From NCBI RefSeq assembly GCF_001653335.1, contig NZ_CP015079.1:1860001-1924000 (forward strand): a stretch of DNA of 64,000 bases. Reading direction: 5' to 3'. The notes beneath the pieces are model-generated. The model was not told where the DNA came from, made no database searches, and saw only the letters and a list, made by a program, of their open reading frames with translations. The position numbers were made by a program, and so were the translations under genes. Source of the DNA: Nocardioides dokdonensis FR1436. Lineage in GTDB: Bacteria > Actinomycetota > Actinomycetes > Propionibacteriales > Nocardioidaceae. Of the stretch, positions 9,115 through 17,843 are shown one piece after another. Position 1 is the first letter of the stretch; every line of letters begins with the position of its first letter.

Positions 9115-9498
9115 GTGAAGAAGCTCATCATCAGTCTCGTCGCGGCGCTCGTGCTGCTCGCGCCGACCGCCCCGTCCGCGGCAGCGACCCACACCCACTA
9201 CGGGGAGTCGGCACGCGAGGTGGCGGCTGAGATCGGCTGCAAGCGCTTCGACCGCAACGGCGGTGGCGCCCTCAACAAGGACTCCGGCGTGTGCTGGCTC
9301 AAGGGCAAGCGGGTCAACGTCATCACCTTCCGCGGGCATCGACAGCAGCGCGACTGGAACGACGGAGCGAAGGCGGCGCTGCCGTCTGGTCACTGGTGGG
9401 CCAACGGCAAGGGCGCGCTCGTCACGGCACGCAACGGCAACAAGGCCGCCGCCAAGATCGGCGCCAAGCTGCTGCCCGGCGTCCTGAGGCATGCGTAG
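9115..9498 (+). CDS. small secreted protein of unknown function
   Basis: A 127-residue protein from GTG 9115, preceded by a GAGGA ribosome site. Residues 1-24 (KKLIISLVAALVLLAPTAPSAAA) form a signal peptide. The mature part is basic, has two cysteines (in IGCKRF and SGVCWL) that could form a disulfide, and is rich in Asn, Gly and Lys. I do not recognise a family. The longer reading from 9046 would bury the signal peptide behind 23 residues and is less likely. Confidence 0.6.
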   Translation: MKKLIISLVAALVLLAPTAPSAAATHTHYGESAREVAAEIGCKRFDRNGGGALNKDSGVCWLKGKRVNVITFRGHRQQRDWNDGAKAALPSGHWWANGKGALVTARNGNKAAAKIGAKLLPGVLRHA

Positions 9499-9515
9499 CA
9501 GTCAGGCCCGATCCC

Positions 9516-9521
9516 TAGGAT
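9516..9521 (+). promoter_or_regulatory. -10 box of a leaderless promoter
   Basis: TAGGAT lies 7 nt before the GTG at 9529 and also just ahead of the in-frame GTG at 9523 and ATG at 9532. The spacing favours 9529. Confidence 0.45.
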
Positions 9522-9528
9522 CGTGGAC

Positions 9529-10065
9529 GTGATGAGTCCCGGGGTCAAGGTCGCGCTGGTGCCGGGTGTGCTGGCGCTGCTGCCGGCGTACGCCGGGCGG
9601 ATCGATCCTGTTGCTGAGCTGCGGGCTGCTTGTGTCGAGGCGGTGCGGTGGCTGGGGAATGACTTCGCGGTGGTTGCTGATCCGCAGGGGATGCGGGTGG
9701 TTGAGGCCCTGCGTCGGTCACTGGGTCTCGACGGGCGTTCGGCCGTGACCGGCCTCTCTGCTCGACCAACGGCGGTGCTGGTGGTGGGGAACGGGTCTGC
9801 TCGGCGGTCGGAGAAGGCGCCGGGGCACCTGGACGAGCGAGCCGTCGCCTACGACTCGGAGCTCGAGAAAGCGTTGCGTGGCGGCGACGTCGAGGCCCTG
9901 CGGGGCCTGGACCGGGGTCTGGCCGCGGAGCTGATGGTCGGGCACGTCGACGGCTTCGCCCGGCTCGCTGAGCTGCTGATACCCGGGGCCGCGGCCGAGG
10001 TGGACTACGCCGACGACCCTTTCGGGGTGCAGTACTGGGTGATGCGCTGGAGCCTGCCGGCGTGA
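9529..10065 (+). CDS. class III extradiol dioxygenase subunit B-like protein, with repeat insertion
   Basis: A 178-residue protein resembling the actinobacterial extradiol-dioxygenase-B-like proteins. The beginning (VALVPGVLALLPAYAGR) and the end (DDPFGVQYWVMRWSLP) fit my recollection of that family, with VLVVGNGSARRSEKAPGHLDERA in the middle. Its function is not known; most members lack proof of dioxygenase activity. A segment of about 17 codons after position 9722 (LDGRSAVTGLSARPTA) coincides with a copy of the dispersed REP-like repeat and keeps the frame. The stop overlaps the GTG of gpgS. Family assignment is moderate because no alignment could be run. Confidence 0.55.
   Translation: MMSPGVKVALVPGVLALLPAYAGRIDPVAELRAACVEAVRWLGNDFAVVADPQGMRVVEALRRSLGLDGRSAVTGLSARPTAVLVVGNGSARRSEKAPGHLDERAVAYDSELEKALRGGDVEALRGLDRGLAAELMVGHVDGFARLAELLIPGAAAEVDYADDPFGVQYWVMRWSLPA
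9723..9772 (+). repeat. REP-like dispersed repeat, copy D (in-frame inside a CDS)
   Basis: Begins GGGTCTCGACGGGCGTTCGG and ends CCTCTCTGCTCGACCAACGG, matching both ends of the intergenic copies. It sits inside the extradiol-B-like gene without a frameshift. Confidence 0.65.
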
Positions 10066-10997
10066 TCGCCTGCGCACGGTGGGACGACTGGTCGCTGGCC
10101 GAGCTCGTCGAGCGCAAGGGTGCGCACCGGGTCAGCCTGGTGGTGCCGGCGCGCAACGAGGAGGGCACCGTCGGAGACGTCGTCACCCGCACCCGCGAGG
10201 CGCTGATGGAGACGGTCGCGCTGGTCGACGAGCTGGTGGTGATCGACTCCGACTCCACCGACGCCACCTACGCGGTCGCCACCGACGCGGGCGCAGCGGT
10301 GCATCGCTCCAAGGACATCCGCCCCGACCTGGGCAGCCACCCCGGCAAGGGCGAGGCGATGTGGAAGTCGCTCTTCGTCACCACCGGCGACCTCATCGTC
10401 TTCATGGACGCCGACCTGCTCGACTGGGACACCCACTTCGTGCCTGGCCTGCTCGGGCCCCTGCTGACCCGGCCGCAGGTCTCGCTGGTCAAGGGCTTCT
10501 ACGAGCGCCCCGGCGCCGACGGGCTCCAGGGCGGGCGGGTCACCGAGCTCGTCGCCCGGCCCTGGCTCGCGCTGCGCCACCCCGAGCTGTCCGGGCTCGT
10601 GCAGCCGCTGGCGGGAGAGTGGGCCGTGCGCCGCTCGCTCTTCGAGTCGCTCCCTGTCCCGACCGGGTACGCCGTCGAGCTGGCTGCCCTCGTCGATACC
10701 GCCCGGCTGCACGGGGTCGAGACGATCGCGCAGGTCGACCTCGGGCTGCGCTCGCACGACCACCAGCCGCTGCTCGACCTCGGTGCGATGGCGACCCAGA
10801 TCCTGGCCGCGATGCTGGCCCGCGAGCCGGGTCTTTCCGCTGGGGAGGTCGCGGGCGAGGTGGCGCTGCGCCAGTTCCGCCCCGGCGAGGCCGCGATCGC
10901 TGCGGAGGCACGCGTCGTACCGACCCTCGAGCGGCCGCCGGCTCAAGATTTCACGCATTCCTTCGGCACTCCCGCCCCACGGGACGCGACGCGCTGA
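10062..10997 (+). CDS. gpgS: glucosyl-3-phosphoglycerate synthase
   Basis: A 311-residue GT81-family glycosyltransferase that transfers glucose from UDP- or other NDP-glucose to 3-phosphoglycerate, the first step toward glucosylglycerate and methylglucose lipopolysaccharides. Visible motifs are VSLVVPARNEEGTVGDVV, the VVIDSDSTDAT strand, and the metal-binding DAD at residues 116-118 in FMDADLLDWD. GKGEAMWKSL and the RSHDHQPL histidine segment also fit the family. The GTG overlaps the stop of the upstream gene (GTGA), so the two are translationally coupled. A glucosyl-3-phosphoglycerate phosphatase is not seen nearby. Confidence 0.93.
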   Translation: MIACARWDDWSLAELVERKGAHRVSLVVPARNEEGTVGDVVTRTREALMETVALVDELVVIDSDSTDATYAVATDAGAAVHRSKDIRPDLGSHPGKGEAMWKSLFVTTGDLIVFMDADLLDWDTHFVPGLLGPLLTRPQVSLVKGFYERPGADGLQGGRVTELVARPWLALRHPELSGLVQPLAGEWAVRRSLFESLPVPTGYAVELAALVDTARLHGVETIAQVDLGLRSHDHQPLLDLGAMATQILAAMLAREPGLSAGEVAGEVALRQFRPGEAAIAAEARVVPTLERPPAQDFTHSFGTPAPRDATR

Positions 10998-11034
10998 CAG
11001 ACTGCCTCGGTCCGCCCGGCCGGAGGGAGCCAGG

Positions 11035-12132
11035 ATGCGATCGATGCACGGCGACCTCGTCGCCGGCAGCAACGCGCTGCTGCGCGCGACCCTCAACGCC
11101 GTGCCCGATGCCGTCGTCGTGGTCGACGAGCGCGGCGTGATCACGGCCGCCAACATCCAGGTCGAGGCCGTCTTCGGCTACCGCCCCGACGAGCTCGAGG
11201 GACAACGGATCGAGGTGCTGGTGCCGCCCCGCCTGCGGACCGGTCACCCGAGGCGACGCAACGGCTACAGCCACCGCCCGATGGGGCTCCTGCAGCTGCC
11301 GGCGTACCGCCGCGACGGCGTGGAGTTCCCGGCCGAGATCTCGCTGGCCCCCATCGCCACCGACGAAGGCCACCTGACCGTGGCCACCGTGCGCGACATC
11401 AGCGAGCGGCTACGGCTGGAGGCGGAGGCGGACCGACTGCGCGACGAGCTGCTGGCCACGATCAGCCACGAGCTGCGCACCCCGCTGACCTCGATCATCG
11501 GCTACACCGAGCTCCTCGAGGACCTCGAGCGCGACGCCATGAGCCCGCTGGGGCGCGACATGCTCGCCAAGGTCCGCCGCAACGCCGGCCGCGAGCTGCG
11601 CCTGGTCGACGACCTGCTCACCCTCGCCGTCGACAACCTCGGCCACATGCACCTGCGCCTCGGGGACGTCGACCTGCTCGTGCTGGTGGGGGAGGTCGTC
11701 GAGGACCGGCGCCACGAGGCACGTCGGCTGGGCCTGGTCATCACGGTGCACGGCGACGCCGACACGCTGCGCGCCGTACGCGGGGACCGGCACCGGCTCA
11801 CCCAGGCCCTCGACAACCTCGTGGCCAACGCCGTGAAGTTCACCGCGACCGGCGGACGGGTCGACGTCCACGTCTCCGGGCTCGCCGACAGCACCGTCGT
11901 GACCGTCACCGACACCGGTGCCGGGATCTCCTCGGCCGAGCAGAAGCGCGTCTTCGAGCGGCTCTACCGCGGTCGCGACGCCTCCCACCAGGCGGTGCCC
12001 GGCACCGGGCTCGGGCTCGCGCTGACCAAGGGCATCGTCGAGGCGCACCAGGGGAGCGTGACGCTGCGCAGCGAGCTCGGCGTCGGCACCACGGTGACGG
12101 TGCAGCTGCCGCACCGCCCACCGCGCGACTGA
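11035..12132 (+). CDS. soluble PAS-domain sensor histidine kinase
   Basis: A 365-residue kinase from ATG 11035, which has a GGAGGGAG ribosome site. Residues about 10-125 are a PAS domain followed by a PAC-like segment (TVRDISERLRLE). The HisKA helix has the phospho-acceptor His145 in ISHELRTPLTSIIGYTELL. The ATPase domain shows the N box (LDNLVANAVKF), G1 (DTGAGIS) and G2 (GTGLGLALTKGI). No membrane helix or signal peptide is present, so it senses a cytosolic signal. No response regulator is next to it, making it an orphan. It follows gpgS by 37 nt and could be co-transcribed. Confidence 0.9.
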   Translation: MRSMHGDLVAGSNALLRATLNAVPDAVVVVDERGVITAANIQVEAVFGYRPDELEGQRIEVLVPPRLRTGHPRRRNGYSHRPMGLLQLPAYRRDGVEFPAEISLAPIATDEGHLTVATVRDISERLRLEAEADRLRDELLATISHELRTPLTSIIGYTELLEDLERDAMSPLGRDMLAKVRRNAGRELRLVDDLLTLAVDNLGHMHLRLGDVDLLVLVGEVVEDRRHEARRLGLVITVHGDADTLRAVRGDRHRLTQALDNLVANAVKFTATGGRVDVHVSGLADSTVVTVTDTGAGISSAEQKRVFERLYRGRDASHQAVPGTGLGLALTKGIVEAHQGSVTLRSELGVGTTVTVQLPHRPPRD

Positions 12133-12200
12133 GCCCCACCATCACGAACAGGGGTCTGGATCGTTGGTCCAGCGTCCACCACCGAGAGGCCCTCATCATC

Positions 12201-13154
12201 ATGCGTCGCACCCGCTCCACCCTGCTCGCGCTCGTCGCCACCCTGGGCTTGGTCCTCGGGCTGGTGCTGGGTGGCGTCGGTGCCTCGACCGCGGGGGCCG
12301 CGGAGAAGTACCCGGTGCCCTACAACTTCCTGCCCAGCGCGATCGCGGGCGGTCTGCAGAGCGACGCGCCCGGCACCAACGACTGGGACTGCCGGCCCAG
12401 CAAGCGGCACCCGCGCCCGGTGGTGCTGGTGCACGGCACCTTCGGCAACCAGAGCACCAACTGGCAGACGTACGGCCCGCTGCTGGCCAACAAGGGCTAC
12501 TGCGTCTTCGCGCTGACCTACGGCACCGAGCCGGCCCTCGGGCCCGGCAGCGGGTACGTCGGCGGGCTGGGCAAGATGCAGCGCAGCGCCCGCGAGCTGA
12601 AGGCGTTCGTCGCCGAGGTCCGTGCCGCGACCGGGGCCCGCAAGGTCGACCTGCTCGGGCACTCGCAGGGCACCCTGATGCCGGCCTGGTACCTGAAGTT
12701 CCTGGGCGGGGCGACGCACGTCAAGCGCTACGTCTCCCTGGCCCCGCTGTGGCACGGCACCCAGGTCGCCGGCGCTGCGGCGATCACCGCCGCGGTCTTC
12801 GGCGTCCCCGTCGACAAGGCCGTGCCGCTGTGCGTGGCGTGCGGCCAGTTCTCGCCGGACTCGACGTTCCTGCGTCGCGTCCGCGCTGGCGGCGTCGCCC
12901 AGAAGGGCGTCCGTTACACCAACATCATGACCGAGTACGACCAGCTCGTCGTGCCCTACACCTCGGGCCGCGAGAAGGGGATGCGCAACATCGTCGTGCA
13001 GGACGGCTGCGACACCGACTACACCGAGCACTTCCAGATCGCCGCCGACCCGGTCGCCGCCGGGCACGTGCTCAACGCCCTCGACCCCCAGCACCGTAAG
13101 CCAGTCACGTGCCAGCTGGTGCTGCCGTTCGTCGGCGGGCCGCCACAGCCCTGA
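12201..13154 (+). CDS. secreted alpha/beta-hydrolase lipase (class 2-like)
   Basis: A 317-residue exported hydrolase. A signal peptide of about 34 residues ends near GASTAGAA. The oxyanion segment VVLVHGTFGNQSTNW and the nucleophile elbow GHSQG with Ser155 mark it as a triacylglycerol lipase or esterase of the actinobacterial secreted class. The acid and histidine of the triad are probably in the MTEYDQLV and TEHFQIA segments, judged by position only. It likely acts on extracellular lipids. It starts after a short intergenic gap from the histidine kinase gene and is followed by about 330 nt without a gene. Confidence 0.87.
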   Translation: MRRTRSTLLALVATLGLVLGLVLGGVGASTAGAAEKYPVPYNFLPSAIAGGLQSDAPGTNDWDCRPSKRHPRPVVLVHGTFGNQSTNWQTYGPLLANKGYCVFALTYGTEPALGPGSGYVGGLGKMQRSARELKAFVAEVRAATGARKVDLLGHSQGTLMPAWYLKFLGGATHVKRYVSLAPLWHGTQVAGAAAITAAVFGVPVDKAVPLCVACGQFSPDSTFLRRVRAGGVAQKGVRYTNIMTEYDQLVVPYTSGREKGMRNIVVQDGCDTDYTEHFQIAADPVAAGHVLNALDPQHRKPVTCQLVLPFVGGPPQP

Positions 13155-13338
13155 GACCCGGAGTCCTCAGAGGCAGGCCCAGACGCAAGGACACCGGGCC
13201 CGACGCCACTGGGGGGTGTGTACGCGCCGGGCCCGGCGTCAGTAGTCAGGTTCCCCGACCGCCGCGGGTTCATGCATTCCTTTCACAACTGTTTCACCAG
13301 GTGGACCGGCCTGGGTGCGATGGACTGCGGTCGCTGGT

Positions 13339-13424
13339 CCGGTCGTGGTCCGGGTCGTGTGGCTGAGGACGCGCCCTGACGCGTCCCCGGGCCACGACCC
13401 GAGCCACGACCCGAGCCACGACCG
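13339..13424 (+). repeat. long imperfect hairpin with internal tandem repeat
   Basis: The left arm CCGGTCGTGGTCCGGGTC at 13339 can pair with the right side (13391-13424), in which a GCCACGACCCGA unit is repeated in tandem. A perfect inner stem GGACGCG/CGCGTCC (13367-13373 and 13380-13386) caps it. It could terminate the lipase transcript or act in the leader of the MFS gene. No T-run follows. The rest of 13155-13481 holds no gene that I can see. Confidence 0.6.
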
Positions 13425-13481
13425 GGCGACGGTGAGGGAGGCCGCGGAATCAACCAACGTCCGCCGGCGTTGAAGCCAACC

Positions 13482-14819
13482 GTGCCCATCGACGACTCAC
13501 GCCGCGTGTCCATGCTGATCGGCGTGCTCTTCGGGCTCGCCGGGATGGGCTCCGCAGCCGCCGCCGTGGCGCTCCCGGCCCTGGGCCAGGACTTCGGCAT
13601 CAGCGTCGGCACCGCCGCGTGGACGATCAGCCTCTACGCGCTGATGTTCGCGGTCACCACGGCGCTCTACGGCCGCTTCTCCGACCTCGTCGGCATCCGC
13701 ACCCCGCTGCTGATCGGCATCGGGCTGATGGCCGGCGGCGCGCTGCTGGCCGCGCTGGCGCCGACGTACGCCGTGCTCCTCTTCGCCCGCCTCGTCCAGG
13801 GCGCCGGCGCCGCCGCCGTGCCGACCCTCGGTGTGGCGATCCTCAGCGGCCGGTACGACGGTGCCGTCCGCGGGCTCGCCCTGGGCCGGCTCGCCGGCAC
13901 CGCGGCCGCCGTGACCAGCCTCGGGCCGCTGCTCGGCGGGGTCGTCGAGCACGCCTTCGGCTGGCGCGCGGTGATGGCGATCCCGATGCTCGGGGCGCTG
14001 GTGATCCCGTTCGTGTGGCGCGCGCTGACCACCGAGGGGAGCGGGGCCAACCTCGACGTCATCGGGGCCGTGCTCGTCGCCCTCACCGCCGCCGGGCTGG
14101 TGCTGCTCATCCAGTCGCCCTCGACCGGTCTGGTGATCGCGCTCGTCGGGCTGCTGCTGCTCGGTCTCGGCACCCCGCTGGTGATGCTGCAGGTGCGGCG
14201 TCGCCCCGACGGGTTCCTGCCACGCGACGTGATCCGCAACCCCGTCGTCGTCCGCTCCGCGCTGGCGGCGGCCGCCGTGCCCGCCTCGTGGTTCGGGATG
14301 CTGATCGCCGTGCCCGCGGTGCTCGTCGGCGAGGCCGGCTGGGAGCCGTGGCAGGTCGGCCTGCTGCTGCTGCCCAGCTCGGTGGTCGCGGTCCTCATGC
14401 CTCGGGTGACCGGGCCGATGCTGACCAGGATCGGCGCCGCCCAGACGCTCGTCGGGGCCGCGATCGCCGCCTCGCTCGCGCTGTTCATGTCCGCGTGGGG
14501 TGCTGCCGTGCTCTCGCCGGTGGTGCTCGCGATCGCGTTGATCCTGGTGACGTTCTCCTTCGGCGCCGGCCAGCCCGCCCTCTCCGCCTCCGTCGGGGGC
14601 GCGGTGCACGTGCACGTGCGCGGGGTGGCCCTCGGCATCGCCACGCTCGTCTTCATGACCGGTGGCTCCGTCGGCTCCGCCCTCGTCGGCGGTCTCGGCT
14701 CGGTCACCGGGCTGCCGTGGGCGCTGGCCATCCTCGGGGTGCTGCCGCTGATCGGCATGACCGCGCTGTTCCCGATCCTCAAGCACTCCCCGGAGGCGCT
14801 GATCGCCGAGGCCGACTGA
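13482..14819 (+). CDS. MFS transporter, drug-exporter type
   Basis: A major-facilitator protein of about 445 residues with 12-14 hydrophobic segments. The first helices read VSMLIGVLFGLAGMGSAAAAVALPALGQDFG and the loop after helix 2 has the family motif GRFSDLVGIRTPLLIG (motif A-like). RLVQGAGAAAVPTLGVAI matches motif B of proton-dependent exporters. These features favour an efflux pump for small hydrophobic compounds, but the substrate cannot be read. The start is uncertain: TTG 13470, GTG 13482 and GTG 13506 are in frame and none has a strong ribosome site. A long hairpin lies upstream. Confidence 0.85.
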   Translation: MPIDDSRRVSMLIGVLFGLAGMGSAAAAVALPALGQDFGISVGTAAWTISLYALMFAVTTALYGRFSDLVGIRTPLLIGIGLMAGGALLAALAPTYAVLLFARLVQGAGAAAVPTLGVAILSGRYDGAVRGLALGRLAGTAAAVTSLGPLLGGVVEHAFGWRAVMAIPMLGALVIPFVWRALTTEGSGANLDVIGAVLVALTAAGLVLLIQSPSTGLVIALVGLLLLGLGTPLVMLQVRRRPDGFLPRDVIRNPVVVRSALAAAAVPASWFGMLIAVPAVLVGEAGWEPWQVGLLLLPSSVVAVLMPRVTGPMLTRIGAAQTLVGAAIAASLALFMSAWGAAVLSPVVLAIALILVTFSFGAGQPALSASVGGAVHVHVRGVALGIATLVFMTGGSVGSALVGGLGSVTGLPWALAILGVLPLIGMTALFPILKHSPEALIAEAD

Positions 14820-15150
14820 CGGCCCCGCCTTGTCCGCGGTCAGAGGTGGAAGCCGCTGCTGTGCGGGCAGGCGGTGCCGTACCGCCACCGACACCGGACG
14901 TAGCGTCGGAAGCGGGTGAGGCCCTTACGCGACATGGTCCGAAGGTAAGGAACGATCCGTTCGCTCGCCACAAGAAGTGCAGTGAGTGGGCGAATGGGGG
15001 CATGGAGGACCAGACCAGCAGCAAACGCCGAGCGGTCACTTCTGCACCCTCGAGCAGTCACTTTGTGCACGCCCGAAAAAGTTTTCGATCTGCCTGTGGA
15101 AAACGCTATTTGACCTGGTGTTTTACCTAGCGGCTTGGGAGAATGTTCCC
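14820..15150. other. 331-nt intergenic region without a recognised gene
   Basis: Between the MFS gene and the DUF222/HNH gene. The last 120 nt are less GC-rich than the surroundings (AAAAAGTTTTC, TATTTGACCTGGTGTTTTACC) and probably hold the HNH promoter. A repeat related to the one at 58382 lies at 15030-15070. The remainder shows no convincing coding frame. Confidence 0.6.
15030..15070 (+). repeat. half of a palindromic repeat family (GAGCRGTCACTTCTGCACC)
   Basis: Two direct units, GAGCGGTCACTTCTGCACC at 15030 and a degenerate GAGCAGTCACTTTGTGCAC at 15052, match the two left-arm units of the long inverted repeat at 58382-58470. Confidence 0.6.
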
Positions 15151-16413
15151 ATGGCCACGACGGCGCTGCACCCCATCGGCGACGCTGTCGCGCGGGTGCA
15201 CTCGGTGTTGGACGACGTCGCTGAGACCCCGGCGTGGTCGATGGGTCAGGCTGACGCCGCTGAGGTGCTGGTGCAGATCGCGCGGGCTGAGGCGAGGTTG
15301 GTCGAGCTCCGCTCCCGGGCGCTGGTGCAGGCGGAGGCTGTGGCGGTCCAGGATCGCAACGCCTCGCCGTCGCTGGCGGTGTGGCACGCGTACGTGACCC
15401 GGTCGACGAAGCGGGAGTCGTTCCGCGAGGTCCACCTCGCCACCGGTCTGACCCGGTACGGCGTGGTGCGGGAGGCGCTGGGGCGTGGCGACCTGGTCGC
15501 GGAGCAGGCGTCGGTGATCGTCAACGCGCTGGACGTCCTGCCCGACGACCTGGACACCTCGGTGCTGGAGCAGGCCGCGAAGGCGCTGGTCGCCTACGGC
15601 GAGGTCCACGACGCCAAGGCGTTGAGGATCCTGGGGCGTCGGATCCTCGAGGTCGTCGCCCCGGAGGTCGCCGAGGCGTGGGAGGCCGAGCAGCTCGCCA
15701 AGGCCGAGCGTGAGGCGGAGAAGGCGGCGGTGTTCCGGATCCGTCAGGACGGCGAGGGCCGCTGCAAGGGGTCCTTCACGGTGCCGCTGCTGGTGGGGCA
15801 GATGCTGGAGCGGGCGCTGCTGGCGTTCGCCGCACCCAAGCACCAGATCGCTACGCGCACCGGACAAGACGGCCAGGACGACGCACCCCTGCCCGTACGT
15901 CGGCCCACCGCACAGCGTCTGGGTGCGGCGTTCGTGGAGCTCATCGAGCGCCTCGACCCGACGACTCTGCCCCGTGCGGGCGGGGTGAACGCCACCGTGG
16001 TGGTCACCATGACCGCAGCCTCGCTGATGGGCGGACTCGCTGCCGCGACCCTCGACACCGGCGCCCGGGTCTCCGCCGCGACCGCACGGCGGCTGGCGTG
16101 CGAGTCCGGGATCGTCCCGGTCGTGCTGGGCGGGAAGAGCCAGCCCCTCGACGTCGGCCGGACCAAGCGGTTCTTCACCTACGCCCAGCGGCTCGCCCTT
16201 GCGGTGCGGGATCGGGGCTGCACCGCCGAGGGCTGCGACGCCCCGCCGGCGATGTGCCACGCCCACCACGACGACCCCTGGTCCTGCCACGGCCACACCG
16301 ACCTCGCCCGGGGCCGGCTGCTCTGCCCGTTCCACCACCGCCGCATCCACGACCCGGAGTACGAGGTCGATGTCGGCGCCGACAACCAGGTGCGGTTCCA
16401 CCGGCGGACGTAG
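15151..16413 (+). CDS. DUF222 domain protein with C-terminal HNH nuclease motif
   Basis: A 420-residue protein from ATG 15151 with a GGAGAAT ribosome site. Residues about 30-290 are the helical DUF222 region; the C-terminus holds an HNH nuclease finger with zinc-type cysteines and histidines (GCTAEGCD, CHAHHDDPW, LLCPFHHRRIH). This architecture is present in many copies in Nocardioides and related genomes. Its biological role is not established; some copies are carried on or near mobile sequence. The IS110 element follows directly downstream. The longer reading from 14986 lacks family similarity. Confidence 0.88.
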   Translation: MATTALHPIGDAVARVHSVLDDVAETPAWSMGQADAAEVLVQIARAEARLVELRSRALVQAEAVAVQDRNASPSLAVWHAYVTRSTKRESFREVHLATGLTRYGVVREALGRGDLVAEQASVIVNALDVLPDDLDTSVLEQAAKALVAYGEVHDAKALRILGRRILEVVAPEVAEAWEAEQLAKAEREAEKAAVFRIRQDGEGRCKGSFTVPLLVGQMLERALLAFAAPKHQIATRTGQDGQDDAPLPVRRPTAQRLGAAFVELIERLDPTTLPRAGGVNATVVVTMTAASLMGGLAAATLDTGARVSAATARRLACESGIVPVVLGGKSQPLDVGRTKRFFTYAQRLALAVRDRGCTAEGCDAPPAMCHAHHDDPWSCHGHTDLARGRLLCPFHHRRIHDPEYEVDVGADNQVRFHRRT

Positions 16414-16432
16414 GAGAGCTCTGCTCGGTTCT

Positions 16433-16480
16433 CACGGGGTCTCGACGGGCGGTCGGCGCCGGGGCGCCTCCCTGCTCGAC
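16433..16480 (+). repeat. REP-like dispersed repeat, copy C (left flank of the IS110 element)
   Basis: A complete copy: CACGGGGTCTCGACGGGCGG at the left, a central GGCGCCGGGGCGCC, and CTCCCTGCTCGAC at the right, where the similarity to other copies stops abruptly and the insertion element begins. Confidence 0.8.
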
Positions 16481-16484
16481 AGTG

Positions 16485-16706
16485 ACGATACGAATGGAGT
16501 GCCTGGTGGCAGGTCGTCCTGACTCGCTGCTCGACTGACCATGGTGTCCATCGCTGGATCTGTCGGTCGGTCTGCTGCCGGGTGCTGCACCCAGCCAGGC
16601 GGGGGCCTCGTGACTTCATAGGAGCTTGTGCCCAGCCGTCACTGATCACTGTCCTGTCCGCTGCCCTCGCCTGGCTGGCGCCACCGCCACCACAAGAGGA
16701 GACGGC
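16485..16706 (+). ncRNA. candidate bridge-RNA region of the IS110 element
   Basis: IS110-group elements encode a structured bridge RNA in the non-coding end upstream of the recombinase. Here about 220 nt lie between the left end and the transposase ATG, while the right end is too short to hold one. The region has several possible stems (for example GGTGCTGCACC near 16581 and CCAGCCAGG near 16592 against CCTGGCTGG near 16670). The guide loops were not assigned, so this is a positional inference. Confidence 0.35.
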
Positions 16707-17843
16707 ATGACCACCATGACATCTGCACCACCCGTATCGCACTGCACCCACGAGGAGACCAGCGCTGCCTTCGGTGATCCGCCGTCGCCACGGGTCGGGG
16801 TGATCGGCGGAGTCGACACCCACCGCGATCAGCACGTCGCTGCCGCCCTCGACTCACTGGGACGCCTGCTAGGCATCGAATACTTCGACGCTGACACATC
16901 CGGCCATCGGGCCCTGCTGGCCTGGCTGGAATCGTTCGGACCGGTGCTGATGATCGGCATCGAGGGCACCGGCGCCTACGGCCTAGGACTCGCACGCCAC
17001 CTGGCCACAGCCACCACCGCCGACCTGATCGAGGTCGATCGACCAGATCGACGCACGCGCCGGCTCAAGGGCAAGTCCGACCCCGTCGACGCCGAAGCCG
17101 CCGCCCGCGCGGCGTGGTCGGGAGCGCACACCGGCACTCCCAAGGCCCGCGACGGACGCATCGAAGCGCTGCGCAACCTGCGTGTCGCTCGACGCTCAGC
17201 AGTCCAGCAACGCGCCGACGTCGTGCGCCAGATCAAAGCACTGATCGTGACCGCCGAGGACGACCTACGCCACCGCCTGCGTCACCTAGACACCCCCACA
17301 TTGGTGCGCACCTGCGCCGCACTGCGACCCGACCCCGCGCACATCGCAGAGCCCCTGCACGCCACCAAGGCCGCCCTGCGCAGCCTCGCCCGCCGTCACC
17401 GCCACCTCAGCGAGGAGATCACCGACCTCGAGGCGCTGATCCACCCCCTGGTCGAACAGATCAACCCCGCCCTGATGGCCATCAACGGCATCGGACACGA
17501 CTGCGCCGGACAGCTCCTGGTCACCGCCGGCGCCAACCCCGAACGCATCCACACCGAAGCAGCCTTCGCGATGCTCGTCGGCACCGCGCCGGTCCCGGCC
17601 TCCTCAGGCCAAACCCACCGCACGAGGCTCAACCGCGGCGGCGACCGTCAGGCCAACGCTGCCATCCACCGCGTCCTGCTCTCACGAATGCGCTGGCACA
17701 AACCCACCAAGACCTACCTCGCCCGCCGCGTCAACCAACGCGACCTCTCCAAACGCGAAGCAGCCCGCATCCTCAAGCGCTACATCACCCGCGAGATCTA
17801 CCCCGCCCTGATCAACCCCCACCACGGACTTGACCATCCATAG
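16707..17843 (+). CDS. IS110-family transposase (DEDD recombinase with C-terminal serine domain)
   Basis: A 379-residue protein from ATG 16707 with an AAGAGGAG ribosome site. The N-terminal DEDD nuclease domain shows Asp37 in GGVDTHRDQHVAA, the Glu in GIEGTGAYG and the aspartates in KSDPVDAEAAARA. The C-terminal Transposase_20 domain has NGIGHDCAGQLL and the serine-bearing VGTAPVPASSGQTHRTRLNRGGDR. All key residues are present and the frame is intact, so the element may be active. It mobilises by RNA-guided recombination in the studied members of the family. Codon use is close to the host. Confidence 0.93.
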   Translation: MTTMTSAPPVSHCTHEETSAAFGDPPSPRVGVIGGVDTHRDQHVAAALDSLGRLLGIEYFDADTSGHRALLAWLESFGPVLMIGIEGTGAYGLGLARHLATATTADLIEVDRPDRRTRRLKGKSDPVDAEAAARAAWSGAHTGTPKARDGRIEALRNLRVARRSAVQQRADVVRQIKALIVTAEDDLRHRLRHLDTPTLVRTCAALRPDPAHIAEPLHATKAALRSLARRHRHLSEEITDLEALIHPLVEQINPALMAINGIGHDCAGQLLVTAGANPERIHTEAAFAMLVGTAPVPASSGQTHRTRLNRGGDRQANAAIHRVLLSRMRWHKPTKTYLARRVNQRDLSKREAARILKRYITREIYPALINPHHGLDHP

